Assembly: GCF_014190935.1 (NCBI RefSeq)
Contig: NZ_JACHVV010000003.1
Coordinates: 1 to 64,000, forward strand
Reading direction: 5' to 3'
Length of the DNA: 64,000 nt
DNA from: Chryseomonas sp014190935
GTDB lineage: Bacteria; Pseudomonadota; Gammaproteobacteria; Pseudomonadales; Pseudomonadaceae
Part shown: positions 46,029 to 54,536 of the stretch, in pieces
Position numbering within the stretch: the first letter of the stretch is position 1
Layout of the letters: the number at the start of each line of letters is the position of its first letter
Position numbers and translations under genes: made by a program
Notes under the pieces: model-generated
What the model was told of the DNA's origin: nothing
What the model saw: only the letters and a program-made list of their open reading frames with translations
The model's database searches: none

Positions 46029-46100
46029 CGAACTCAAAGGAAAGGACCCGCGCCGCCGCGGCAAACGCCCGCTGGCGACAGGCTTTTTCCTTTGAGTTCG
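46029..46100 (+). ncRNA. Predicted three-way-junction RNA in the nrdHIEF leader
   Basis: A perfect 15-bp outer stem pairs 46029-46043 with 46086-46100. Inside are two short hairpins: CCGCG/CGCGG (46048-46061, 4-base loop) and CGCC/GGCG (46066-46077, 4-base loop), joined by short linkers. It ends 13 bases before the nrdH ribosome site AGGAG. It does not match a riboswitch class I know. Confidence 0.55.
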
Positions 46101-46124
46101 CCCCACTACGGACAGGAGTCAGCC

Positions 46125-46349
46125 ATGACCATCACCATCTACAGCAAGCCCGCCTGCGTGCAATGCAACGCCACCTATCGCGCCCTGGATCGCCAGGGCA
46201 TCGCCTACCAGGTGGTGGACATCGAGCAGGACGCCAATGCACGCCAGACCGTGGAATCCCTGGGCTATCGCCAGGTGCCGGTGGTGGTGGCCGGTGACGA
46301 CCACTGGGCCGGCTTCCGCCCGGACAAGCTCGGCCAGCTGGTGGCCTGA
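46125..46349 (+). CDS. nrdH: Glutaredoxin-like NrdH redoxin
   Basis: The 74-residue protein has the thioredoxin-fold redox motif CVQC (CxxC) after MTITIYSKPA and the VPVVVAGDDHWAGFRPDKL ending of NrdH. It supplies electrons to the class Ib ribonucleotide reductase. AGGAG is 6 bases before the ATG. It is the first gene of nrdHIEF. Confidence 0.95.
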   Translation: MTITIYSKPACVQCNATYRALDRQGIAYQVVDIEQDANARQTVESLGYRQVPVVVAGDDHWAGFRPDKLGQLVA

Positions 46350-46359
46350 GGCCAGGACC

Positions 46360-46764
46360 ATGGGCGAGCTGCTGTATTTCTCCAGCACCTCGGAGAACAC
46401 CCACAGATTCGTCGAGAAACTCGGGCTGCCGGCGCGGCGCATCCCCCAGGATCCCACCGCCGAACCGCTCAAGGCCCGCGAGCCCTACATCCTGGTCTTG
46501 CCCACCTATGGCGGCGGTGGCAGCAAGGGCGCGGTGCCCAAGCCGGTGATCCACTTTCTCAACGATCCGCACAATCGCGCCCTGATCCGCGGCGTCATCG
46601 CTGCCGGCAACACCAACTTCGGCGAGGGCTACTGCCTGGGCGGACGCATCGTCGCCCAGAAATGCGCGGTGCCCCTGCTCTACCAATTCGAATTGCTCGG
46701 CACGACGGAAGACGTCGACCGGGTGCGCACGGGAGTGAACGACTTTTGGCAACGTCAGGCCTGA
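46360..46764 (+). CDS. nrdI: NrdI flavodoxin-like protein
   Basis: The 134-residue protein has the NrdI start LLYFSSTSENTHRFVEKLG and the flavin-binding PTYGGGG loop and GNTNFGEGYCLGG. It makes the oxidant that assembles the Mn(III)2-tyrosyl cofactor of NrdF. It starts 10 bp after nrdH, and nrdE begins within its last codons. Confidence 0.95.
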   Translation: MGELLYFSSTSENTHRFVEKLGLPARRIPQDPTAEPLKAREPYILVLPTYGGGGSKGAVPKPVIHFLNDPHNRALIRGVIAAGNTNFGEGYCLGGRIVAQKCAVPLLYQFELLGTTEDVDRVRTGVNDFWQRQA

Positions 46765-48887
46765 CCCCGACCGGCAGCGAGGCGGACTACCACGCGCTCA
46801 ACGCCATGCTCAATCTCTACGGCCCCAACGGCGAGTTGCAGCTGGACAAGGACCGCCAGGCGGCGCGCCAGTACTTCCTGCAGCACGTCAACCAGAACAC
46901 CGTGTTCTTCCACAACCTGGACGAGAAGCTCGACTACCTGGTGGACAAGGGCTACTACGAGGCGGCGGTGCTGGAGCAATACGCCCCGGCCTTCGTCAAG
47001 GCGCTGTTCGAGCGCGCCTATGCCTACAAGTTTCGCTTCCAGAGCTTTCTCGGCGCCTTCAAGTACTACACCAGCTACACCCTCAAGACCTTCGACGGCC
47101 AGCGCTACCTGGAACGCTACGAGGACCGGGTGTGCCTGGTCGCCCTGAGTCTGGCCCGTGGTGACGAGCGCCTGGCCGAGTCCCTGGTCGACGAGATGAT
47201 CAGCGGGCGCTTCCAGCCAGCCACGCCGACCTTTCTCAACGCCGGCAAGCGCCAGCGCGGCGAGCTGGTGTCCTGCTTCCTGCTGCGTATCGAAGACAAC
47301 ATGGAGTCCATCGGTCGCGCGGTGAATTCGGCGCTGCAACTCTCCAAGCGTGGCGGTGGCGTGGCCTTCCTGCTGAGCAACGTGCGCGAGGTCGGGGCGC
47401 CGATCAAGCGCATCGAGAATCAGTCCTCCGGCATCATCCCGATCATGAAGCTGCTGGAAGACGCCTTCTCCTATGCCAACCAGCTGGGTTCGCGCCAGGG
47501 CGCCGGGGCCGTCTACCTCAATGCCCACCACCCGGACATCCTGAGGTTCCTCGACACCAAGCGCGAGAACGCCGACGAGAAGATCCGCATCAAGACCCTG
47601 TCCCTCGGCGTGGTCATCCCGGACATCACCTTCGAGCTGGCCAAGCGCAACGCCGACATGTACCTGTTCTCGCCCTACGACGTGGAGCGGGTCTATGGCG
47701 TGCCCTTCGCCGATATCAGCGTCAGCGACAAGTACGCCGAGATGGTCGCCGATGCGCGCATCCGCAAGCGCAAGATCAACGCCCGCGAATTCTTCCAGAC
47801 CCTGGCGGAGATCCAGTTCGAATCCGGCTATCCGTACCTGATGTTCGAAGACACGGTGAATCGCGCCAACCCCATCGCCGGGCGCATCAACATGAGCAAC
47901 CTCTGCTCGGAGATCCTCCAGGTCAACACCCCCAGCCGCTTCGACGAAGACCTGGGTTACCAGCACGTCGGCCAGGACATCTCCTGCAACCTGGGCTCGC
48001 TGAACATCGCCCGCACCATGGATTCACCGGACCTGGGCCGTACCGTGGAAACCGCCATCCGCGGCCTCACCGCGGTCTCAGAGATGAGCGACATCCGCTG
48101 CGTACCCTCGGTGGCCGCCGGCAACGCCGCCTCCCACGCCATCGGCCTGGGCCAGATGAATCTGCACGGCTACCTGGCCCGCGAGCACATCCACTACGGC
48201 TCGGCGGAAGGCCTAGATTTCACCAACCTGTACTTCTACACCGTCACCTACCACGCGGTGCGCGCCTCCAATCGCCTGGCCATCGAACGCGGCCAGAGCT
48301 TCCAGGGCTTCGCCGATTCCAAGTACGCCAGCGGCGACTACTTCGATCAGTACACCGAGGGCGACTTCACCCCCCGTACCCCGCGGGTCGCCGAACTGTT
48401 CGAAGTGGCCGGCATCCGCCTGCCGACCCGCGCCGACTGGCAGGAGCTCAAAGCCTCGGTGATGGCCCATGGGCTGTTCAATCGCAACCTCCAGGCCATC
48501 CCGCCCACCGGCTCGATCTCCTACATCAACCACTCCACCTCGAGCATCCACCCCATCGTCGCCAAGGTGGAGATCCGCAAGGAAGGCAAGCTGGGCCGCG
48601 TCTACTACCCGGCGCCCTACCTGGCCGACGACAACCAGGAGTATTACCAGGACGCCTACGAGATCGGCCCGGAAAAGATCATCGACACCTATGCCGAGGC
48701 CACTCGCCATGTCGACCAGGGGCTGTCGCTGACGCTGTTCTTCCGCGACACCGCCACCACCCGCGACATCAATCGGGCGCAGATCTATGCCTGGAAGAAG
48801 GGCATCAAGACGCTCTATTACATCCGCCTGCGCCAGGCCGCCCTGGAAGGCACCGAGGTGCAGGGCTGCGTGTCCTGCAGCCTGTGA
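46746..48887 (+). CDS. nrdE: Class Ib ribonucleotide reductase, alpha subunit
   Basis: The catalytic subunit reduces ribonucleotides to deoxyribonucleotides. From a TTG at 46746 it reads MATSGLTPTGSEADYHALN, matching the start of enterobacterial NrdE, and gives 713 residues, as expected. It overlaps nrdI by 19 bp. Active-site features: NAGKRQRGELVSCFLLR, SNLCSEI, PPTGSISYINHSTSSIHPI and the C-terminal pair CVSCSL that exchanges with NrdH. It lacks the N-terminal ATP-cone of class Ia enzymes. Confidence 0.95.
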   Translation: MATSGLTPTGSEADYHALNAMLNLYGPNGELQLDKDRQAARQYFLQHVNQNTVFFHNLDEKLDYLVDKGYYEAAVLEQYAPAFVKALFERAYAYKFRFQSFLGAFKYYTSYTLKTFDGQRYLERYEDRVCLVALSLARGDERLAESLVDEMISGRFQPATPTFLNAGKRQRGELVSCFLLRIEDNMESIGRAVNSALQLSKRGGGVAFLLSNVREVGAPIKRIENQSSGIIPIMKLLEDAFSYANQLGSRQGAGAVYLNAHHPDILRFLDTKRENADEKIRIKTLSLGVVIPDITFELAKRNADMYLFSPYDVERVYGVPFADISVSDKYAEMVADARIRKRKINAREFFQTLAEIQFESGYPYLMFEDTVNRANPIAGRINMSNLCSEILQVNTPSRFDEDLGYQHVGQDISCNLGSLNIARTMDSPDLGRTVETAIRGLTAVSEMSDIRCVPSVAAGNAASHAIGLGQMNLHGYLAREHIHYGSAEGLDFTNLYFYTVTYHAVRASNRLAIERGQSFQGFADSKYASGDYFDQYTEGDFTPRTPRVAELFEVAGIRLPTRADWQELKASVMAHGLFNRNLQAIPPTGSISYINHSTSSIHPIVAKVEIRKEGKLGRVYYPAPYLADDNQEYYQDAYEIGPEKIIDTYAEATRHVDQGLSLTLFFRDTATTRDINRAQIYAWKKGIKTLYYIRLRQAALEGTEVQGCVSCSL

Positions 48888-48897
48888 GGAAATCGCC

Positions 48898-49878
48898 ATG
48901 AACGCATCCGTCAACGCGCCGCGCCTGAACCGTATCAACGCCATCAACTGGAACCGGATCCAGGACGACAAGGACCTGGAGGTGTGGAATCGCCTGACCG
49001 GCAACTTCTGGCTGCCGGAAAAGATCCCGCTGTCCAACGACATCCCCTCCTGGGCGACCCTGACGCCCAGGGAACAGCAGCTGACCATCCGCGTATTCAC
49101 CGGCCTGACCCTGCTGGACACCATCCAGAACGCCGTGGGCGCCCCGACCCTGCTGGCCGATGCCGTCACCCCCCACGAGGAAGCGGTGATCGCCAACATC
49201 GGCTTCATGGAAGCCGTGCATGCGCGCTCCTACAGCTCGATCTTTTCCACCCTCTGCTCCACGCCGGACGTAGACGAGGCCTATCGCTGGAGCGAGGAGA
49301 ATCCCTATCTGCAGACCAAGGCTGACCTGATCCTCGCGCGCTACCACGCCGAGGATCCGCTGCTGCGCAAGGTCGCCAGCGTCTTCCTGGAATCCTTCCT
49401 GTTCTACTCGGGCTTCTACCTGCCGATGTACTGGTCCAGCCGCGCCAAGCTGACCAATACCGCCGACCTGATCCGCCTGATCATTCGCGACGAAGCGGTG
49501 CACGGTTACTACATCGGCTACAAATTCCAGCAGGCCCTGGCCAAGGAAAGCCCGGAGCGCCGCCAGCAGGTCAAGGACTTCGCCTACGAGTTGCTGCAGG
49601 ACCTCTATGACAACGAGGTGGCCTACACCGAGGACCTCTACGACAGCGTAGGCTGGAGCGAGGACGTGAAGAAATTCCTCCACTACAACGCCAACAAGGC
49701 GCTGATGAATCTGGGCTTCGAGGCCTTGTTCCCCAGCAGCATGACCGACGTCAGCCCGGCGATCCTCGCCGCCCTGTCGCCCAGCGCCGACGAGAACCAC
49801 GACTTCTTTTCCGGCTCGGGTTCGTCCTATGTCATTGGCAAGGCGGTCAGTACCGAAGACGACGATTGGGATTTCTGA
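48898..49878 (+). CDS. nrdF: Class Ib ribonucleotide reductase, beta subunit
   Basis: The 326-residue protein holds the metal and radical centre. Ligands D74, E105 and H108 and the radical tyrosine Y112 (FMEAVHARSYSSIF) are visible, with the second half ESFLFYSGF and RDEAVHGYY. GAGGAA is 5 bases before the ATG, and it follows nrdE by 10 bp. The C-terminal tail DDDWDF docks on NrdE. Class Ib enzymes use Mn or Fe and are favoured in iron-poor or oxidative conditions. Confidence 0.95.
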   Translation: MNASVNAPRLNRINAINWNRIQDDKDLEVWNRLTGNFWLPEKIPLSNDIPSWATLTPREQQLTIRVFTGLTLLDTIQNAVGAPTLLADAVTPHEEAVIANIGFMEAVHARSYSSIFSTLCSTPDVDEAYRWSEENPYLQTKADLILARYHAEDPLLRKVASVFLESFLFYSGFYLPMYWSSRAKLTNTADLIRLIIRDEAVHGYYIGYKFQQALAKESPERRQQVKDFAYELLQDLYDNEVAYTEDLYDSVGWSEDVKKFLHYNANKALMNLGFEALFPSSMTDVSPAILAALSPSADENHDFFSGSGSSYVIGKAVSTEDDDWDF

Positions 49879-49887
49879 GCCAACCTC

Positions 49888-50235
49888 CTGCTCCGGCAAG
49901 CTCCCGCTTCCTCTGAGAGCGGGTTGGGGTGAGGGCCCACTTTGCGACGAAGCCCTCAGTGGAAAAGGCTGCGCCGTTTTCCACGCTACGGCGCTGAGCC
50001 GGCCCTCTGCTCCGACAAGCCTCCTCTCCCCCCGGGAGAGGGTTGGGGTGAGGGTGCCCCGGGCGACGAAGCCCTCAGTGGAAAAGGCTGCGCCGTTTTC
50101 CATGCTACGGCGCTGAGCTGGCCCTCTGCTCCAACAAGCCCCCTCTCCCCCCGGGAGAGGGTTGGGGTGAGGGCAGCCCGGGCGATGAAGTCCCCGGCGG
50201 AAAAGGCTGCGCCGTTTTCTACGCTACGGTGCTGA
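49888..50235. repeat. Three tandem 119-bp repeats after nrdF
   Basis: Units start at 49888, 50007 and 50126, an exact 119-bp spacing; the third is slightly shorter and more diverged. Each holds a CTCTCC-CCC-GGAGAG type stem next to GGTTGGGGTGAGGG (degraded in unit 1), and a GTGGAAAAGGCTGCGCCGTT stem-loop with TTTTCCAC. The same GTGGAAAA element occurs at 14237. Confidence 0.9.
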
Positions 50236-50252
50236 TTCCTGATCGCAGCTGC

Positions 50253-50348
50253 GGTAGGTTGGGTTGAGCACAGCGAAGCCCAACGGATCTTGCCTCGCCG
50301 TCCGCACTGTTGGGCTTCGACGATGGAACCGTCTCAGCCCAACCTACG
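50253..50348. repeat. Inverted pair of GTAGGTTGGG repeats
   Basis: A copy at 50253-50284 is followed by an inverted copy at 50309-50348. The second matches the 41-bp outer arms of the gshA-argA block in nearly all positions. The pair lies between nrdF and ada-alkA. Confidence 0.85.
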
Positions 50349-50442
50349 GTTCATCGTAGCCATGGCCGCGATAGCTCTCTACCTCGGCGGCTCCGTCCGA
50401 AAACGGCCAGTCGCCCCTACCCGGCGGTGCTAACCTGCCGCC

Positions 50443-51981
50443 ATGAACGCCTTCCCCGATATTCCTGTCTTCGAACGCGCCCGCCTGGCGCGGGACCCGC
50501 GTTTCGACGGCCTGTTCTACACCGCGGTGCTCACCACCGGCATCTATTGCCGGCCGGTGTGCCCAGCGCAACCGCCACGCCCGGAAAACGTCAGCTACTA
50601 CCCCAGCGCCGCGGCTGCCGAAGCGGCCGGCTATCGTCCCTGCCTGAGGTGTCGCCCGGAGCTCTCCCCCGCCGGCGGCCATTGGCAACGCGGCGATGCC
50701 ACCCTGGCGCGCGCCCTGCGGCTGATGGACGAGGGCCTGGAGGAAGGCGGCCTGCCCGCCCTCGCCGCCCGCCTCGACCTCAGCGAGCGCCAGTTGCGGC
50801 GACTGTTCGTCGAGCGCCTGGGCGCCGCGCCCCTGGCGGTGCTCACCACCCGCCGCCTGCTGTTCGCCAAGCAATTGCTCAGCGAGACCCGGCTGCCCAT
50901 CACCGAAGTGGCCCTGGCCGCCGGCTTCGGCAGTCTGAGACGCTTCAACACCGCCTTTCGCGACGCCTACGGCCTGGCCCCCAGCCAGGTACGCAAGGGG
51001 CAGGCCGCGGCTTCGCCGGTGCTGGTCCTGCGCCTGGCCTATCGACCGCCCTACGACTTCACCGCCCAGCTGGATTTCCTCCGCGGCCACGCCCTGCCCG
51101 GTGTCGAGGTGCTGGACGACACCAGCTACGCCCGGGTAATCGGCACCCCCGAACAACCCGGCTGGCTGCGCGTCTCGGCCTGGGACGCCGATACGCCGGC
51201 GCTGCGCCTGGAATTGCATGGCGCCGCCCCTGGAGAGCTGCAAGCGGCAGTGGCGCGTATCCGCCGCATGTTCGATCTGGACGCCGATCCTGAAGCCATC
51301 GCCCAGGGCCTGGCGGTCGATCCGACCCTGGCCGAACTGGTGGCGCGCCGGCCCGGCCTGCGCCTGCCCAGTGGCTGGGACGGCTTCGAGATCGCCGTGC
51401 GCGCCGTCATCGGCCAGCAGGTCAGCGTGGTGGCGGCCACCACCATGACCGCGCGGGTGGTGCAGCGCTTCGGTCGTCCCTGGGGCGAGCCCGGTCACGA
51501 GGCCGGTCGACCACCCGCCGGTCTGCACCACTTCTTTCCCACGGTGGACGCCCTGGCCGATGCCGCCCTGGAAGACCTCACCGGTCTCGGCCTGATCCGA
51601 GCCCGCGCCGGCACCCTCGGCACCGTGGCCCGCGCATTGCGCGCCGGCGAGGTGGACTTCGACACCGGGCGCACCCTGGACGATTTCGCCCGGCGCTGGA
51701 TCGCGCTCAAGGGCATAGGTCCCTGGACCGCCCAGTACATCGCCCTGCGCGCCCTCGCCCATCCCGATGCCTGCCCGGTGGAAGACCTGGTGCTGCAGAA
51801 GCGCCTGGCGCCCGCGGGCGAACGCCTCACCGCCAAGGCCCTGTACGCCCGCGCCGAAGCCTGGCGACCCTGGCGCGCCTACGGGGTGATGCAGGTCTGG
51901 CGCGAAGCCACCTGGAAGGCGCCCGCCGACGCCCCCGCCGAACCCGTTCCCACCCGTCTCGCCAAGGAGTCGCCCCGATGA
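50443..51981 (+). CDS. Ada-AlkA fusion: DNA alkylation repair regulator and 3-methyladenine glycosylase
   Basis: The 512-residue protein joins three modules. The N-terminal Ada zinc domain has C36, C40, C67 and C70, which bind zinc and accept methyl groups from phosphotriesters. An AraC-type helix-turn-helix follows (about 80-190). The remaining part is AlkA-like DNA glycosylase, with helix-hairpin-helix LKGIGPWTAQYIALRAL and a catalytic Asp in CPVEDLVLQ. There is no O6-methylguanine transferase domain; that is supplied by the overlapping ogt. Typical outcome is methylation-induced expression of both genes. Confidence 0.93.
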   Translation: MNAFPDIPVFERARLARDPRFDGLFYTAVLTTGIYCRPVCPAQPPRPENVSYYPSAAAAEAAGYRPCLRCRPELSPAGGHWQRGDATLARALRLMDEGLEEGGLPALAARLDLSERQLRRLFVERLGAAPLAVLTTRRLLFAKQLLSETRLPITEVALAAGFGSLRRFNTAFRDAYGLAPSQVRKGQAAASPVLVLRLAYRPPYDFTAQLDFLRGHALPGVEVLDDTSYARVIGTPEQPGWLRVSAWDADTPALRLELHGAAPGELQAAVARIRRMFDLDADPEAIAQGLAVDPTLAELVARRPGLRLPSGWDGFEIAVRAVIGQQVSVVAATTMTARVVQRFGRPWGEPGHEAGRPPAGLHHFFPTVDALADAALEDLTGLGLIRARAGTLGTVARALRAGEVDFDTGRTLDDFARRWIALKGIGPWTAQYIALRALAHPDACPVEDLVLQKRLAPAGERLTAKALYARAEAWRPWRAYGVMQVWREATWKAPADAPAEPVPTRLAKESPR

Positions 51982-52514
51982 TCGCCTACTGCCTGCTGGA
52001 CAGCCCCATAGGAACGCTCACCCTGGCCGCCGACGACAGTGGCCTGCGCGTGGTGGAATTTCCCGAGAATCGCTACCTGGCCAAGCGCGACGCCAGCTGG
52101 AGCGCCGCCGACCATCCGATCCTCGACCTGGCCCGCGCGCAACTCGGCGAGTACTTCGCCGGCCAGCGCCAGACGTTCGAGCTGCCGCTGGCACCGCGCG
52201 GCACCCCCTTCCAGCTGGCGGTCTGGCAGGCCCTGGCGGAGATCCCCCACGGCCAGACCTGGAGCTATGGTCAGCTCGCCAACCATCTCGGTCGACCCCA
52301 GGCGATGCGCGCGGTGGGCGCCGCCAACGGACGCAATCCGCTGCCCATCGTGCTGCCCTGCCACCGGGTGATAGGGGCGTCCGGCGCCTTGACCGGCTTT
52401 GGTGGGGGCCTGCCGACCAAGCAATTCCTGCTGGAGCTGGAAGGCGCGCTGCCGCCTCCGCGGGATCTCTTCGCCGCGCCTCAGCCCGGCACTGCGCCAG
52501 AATCCGCCTGCTAA
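51978..52514 (+). CDS. ogt: O6-methylguanine-DNA methyltransferase
   Basis: The 178-residue suicide enzyme has the active-site cysteine C128 in LPCHRVIG, the recognition helix RAVGAANGRNP and the FQLAVWQAL motif. It overlaps the stop of the Ada-AlkA gene by ATGA. It repairs O6-methylguanine and O4-methylthymine, completing the set of Ada functions on two chains. Confidence 0.96.
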   Translation: MIAYCLLDSPIGTLTLAADDSGLRVVEFPENRYLAKRDASWSAADHPILDLARAQLGEYFAGQRQTFELPLAPRGTPFQLAVWQALAEIPHGQTWSYGQLANHLGRPQAMRAVGAANGRNPLPIVLPCHRVIGASGALTGFGGGLPTKQFLLELEGALPPPRDLFAAPQPGTAPESAC

Positions 52515-52601
52515 AATGCTCTAGAATGCACCTTTCAACGCTTGAGCCACTGCCGTGCTCTAGCGCAAACTGGAACTTTCGATTCGCAAGGACGCGATGC
52601 G

Positions 52602-54467
52602 ATGTTCAGCTCAGCCAATGCCCCGACCTTCACCCTGACGCTGGACGGCGTCGCCCATGATTTCCAGGTACTCGCCTTCGACGGCCACGAAGCCATCGGC
52701 CAGCCCTATCGCTTCCAGCTCGAGCTGGTCAGCGAGCGCCCGGACTGGCCGCTGGAGTCACTGTTGCAGCGACCGGCCTTTCTCGCCCTGGGTGCGGGTG
52801 ACCAGGGCATCCACGGCCTGCTCGCCGCCGTGGCCCAGGGCGATTCCGGCCGGCGCCTGACCCGCTATCGCGCCGAGCTGGTGCCGCGCCTGGCGCACCT
52901 GGCTCACCGCGTCAATTCCCGCATCTTCCAGGGGCGCAGCGTCCCCGAGATCCTGGCGCAGCTCCTCGAGGAGCACGGCATCCTCGACGGCGACTATCGT
53001 TTCGCCCTGGGCCCGACGCGCTATCCGCCACGCGACTACTGCGTCCAGTACGGCGAAAGCGATCTGGCCTTTCTGACCCGCCTCTGTGAGGAAGAGGGCT
53101 TGCACTTCCACCACCAGCATCGCCGCGACGGCCATGTGCTGGTGTTTGGTGATGACGCCACCGGCTTTGCGCGGCTGGATGCCACCCGCTATCGACCCGG
53201 CAGCGGCCTGGTGGCGGACGAACCCGTGATCAGCCACCTGGCGGTCGGCCTGCAGATCCGTAGCAGCGCCAGCAGCTTGCGCGATCACGACCCGCTGCAA
53301 CCCCGGCTGCGCCTGCAGAGCAGTGCCGACGCCGCGGCCCGGCCCGCGCTGGAAGACTATGGCTTTCCCGGTCGCTTCACCGATCGCGTGACCGGCCAGC
53401 GCCTGGGCAGCCGGCGCCTGGAACGCCTGCGAGGCGATGCCCTCCAGGCCCAGGGCGCGAGCGACCAGCCCAGCCTGGTGAGCGGGCATTTCCTGCCGCT
53501 GGAACGGCATCCGCGCGCCGACTGGAATCAGCTCTGGCTGTTGACCGAGGTCCGGCACCAGGGCCGCCAGCCGCAGGTCCTGGAAGAAGACGTTGCCGAC
53601 CGGATCCCGGCCGACGGCTTCGGCCAGGGCTATCGCAACAGCTTTGTCGCGCGGCCCTGGACGCTGCCCTTCCGCCTGCCCCTGCGCCATCCCAAACCCC
53701 GGCTGCTGGGCGCCCAGAGCGCCGTGGTCACCGGCCCGCCTGGCGAGGACATCCATTGCGATGCCCTGGGCCGGATCAAGGTGCAATTCCACTGGGATCG
53801 CCAGGGCCAGGCGGATGAGCGCAGCAGTTGCTGGCTGCGGGTCGTCAGCGGCTGGGCCGGTAACGGCCACGGCGCCCTGAGCCTGCCGCGGATCGGCATG
53901 GAGGTAGTGGTCGGCTTTCTCGAAGGCGATCCCGATCAGCCGCTGGTGATCGGCTGCCTGTACCACGCCGAGCAGCGGCCGCCGCTGGAGCTGCCCAGGG
54001 ACAGGACCCGCAGCACCTTCAAGACGCTGAGCAGCCCCGGCGGCCACGGCTACAACGAAATCCGCAGCGAGGATCGCCAGGGCGAGGAGGAAATCCACGT
54101 CCATGCCCAGCGCGACTGGGACGCACGCGTCGGCCATGACCACCGCAGCGAGATCGGCCACGAGCGCCATCAGCGCATCCGCGGCAACAGCTACAGCACC
54201 TTCCACGCCGAGGAACACCGCATCACCCGGGGCGAGCGCCGCAGCGAGGTGCGCGCCGACGACCACCTGGACATCGACGCGAGTCAGCACCTGCGACTGG
54301 ACGGCAGCCTGCTGGTCGAGGCGGGTAGCGAGATCCGGCTGCACAGTGGCCAGAAGATCGTCCTGGAAGCCGGCGCCCGCCTGACCCTCAAGGTTGGCGG
54401 CAGCTTCGTGCAGCTGGATGCCGGCGGCGTCACCCTGGCAGAGCCGAGCATCCGGGTGAATCCCTGA
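52602..54467 (+). CDS. VgrG/TssI type VI secretion spike protein (orphan)
   Basis: The 621-residue protein has the gp27-like N-terminal half (FTLTLDGVAHDFQVLAFDGH, YCVQYGESDLAFLTRLCEEEG), then the gp5-like OB domain (GRIKVQFHWDRQGQ) and a beta-helical spike with repeated HVHAQRDWDARVGHDHRSEI pattern, ending in VQLDAGGVTLAEPSIRVNP. It forms the tip of the type VI secretion needle. No PAAR protein, adaptor or effector follows; the next feature is the tktA terminator. The start at 52602 has AAGGA 9 bases upstream. The host T6SS must be elsewhere. Confidence 0.92.
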   Translation: MFSSANAPTFTLTLDGVAHDFQVLAFDGHEAIGQPYRFQLELVSERPDWPLESLLQRPAFLALGAGDQGIHGLLAAVAQGDSGRRLTRYRAELVPRLAHLAHRVNSRIFQGRSVPEILAQLLEEHGILDGDYRFALGPTRYPPRDYCVQYGESDLAFLTRLCEEEGLHFHHQHRRDGHVLVFGDDATGFARLDATRYRPGSGLVADEPVISHLAVGLQIRSSASSLRDHDPLQPRLRLQSSADAAARPALEDYGFPGRFTDRVTGQRLGSRRLERLRGDALQAQGASDQPSLVSGHFLPLERHPRADWNQLWLLTEVRHQGRQPQVLEEDVADRIPADGFGQGYRNSFVARPWTLPFRLPLRHPKPRLLGAQSAVVTGPPGEDIHCDALGRIKVQFHWDRQGQADERSSCWLRVVSGWAGNGHGALSLPRIGMEVVVGFLEGDPDQPLVIGCLYHAEQRPPLELPRDRTRSTFKTLSSPGGHGYNEIRSEDRQGEEEIHVHAQRDWDARVGHDHRSEIGHERHQRIRGNSYSTFHAEEHRITRGERRSEVRADDHLDIDASQHLRLDGSLLVEAGSEIRLHSGQKIVLEAGARLTLKVGGSFVQLDAGGVTLAEPSIRVNP

Positions 54468-54489
54468 GCGCGTGCTATCTCCCGGACAT

Positions 54490-54516
54490 AAAAAAGCCAC
54501 GCTTCAGCGTGGCTTT
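54490..54516 (-). terminator. Terminator of tktA
   Basis: AAAGCCACGC TTCA GCGTGGCTTT forms a 10-bp stem with a T-run on the minus strand, just past the tktA stop. It also separates the convergent vgrG gene. Confidence 0.92.
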
Positions 54517-54536
54517 CGGTATCACCGCAGCGGGAT

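Larger units (their letters stand above)
45661..46124. other. 464-bp region between epd and nrdH
   Basis: The genes are divergent. A perfect 10-bp inverted repeat GCCAGACGCC/GGCGTCTGGC lies at 45802-45811 and 45826-45835, and an imperfect stem GTCCGCAG.../...CTGCGGGAC spans about 45852-45882. An NrdR box and a folded nrd leader occupy 45989-46100. No gene is seen. Confidence 0.55.

Noticed and set aside
46029..46100. Cobalamin or yybP-ykoY manganese riboswitch in the nrd leader
   Set aside because: The conserved B12 box and the manganese-riboswitch core bases are not present; the fold is only a three-way junction.
49888..50235. Possible CRISPR array
   Set aside because: The repeats are tandem 119-bp units with no unique spacers of equal length and no cas genes nearby.
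52602..54467. A type VI secretion cluster or prophage tail module
   Set aside because: Only the VgrG gene is present; no other secretion, tail or lysis gene is within the window.
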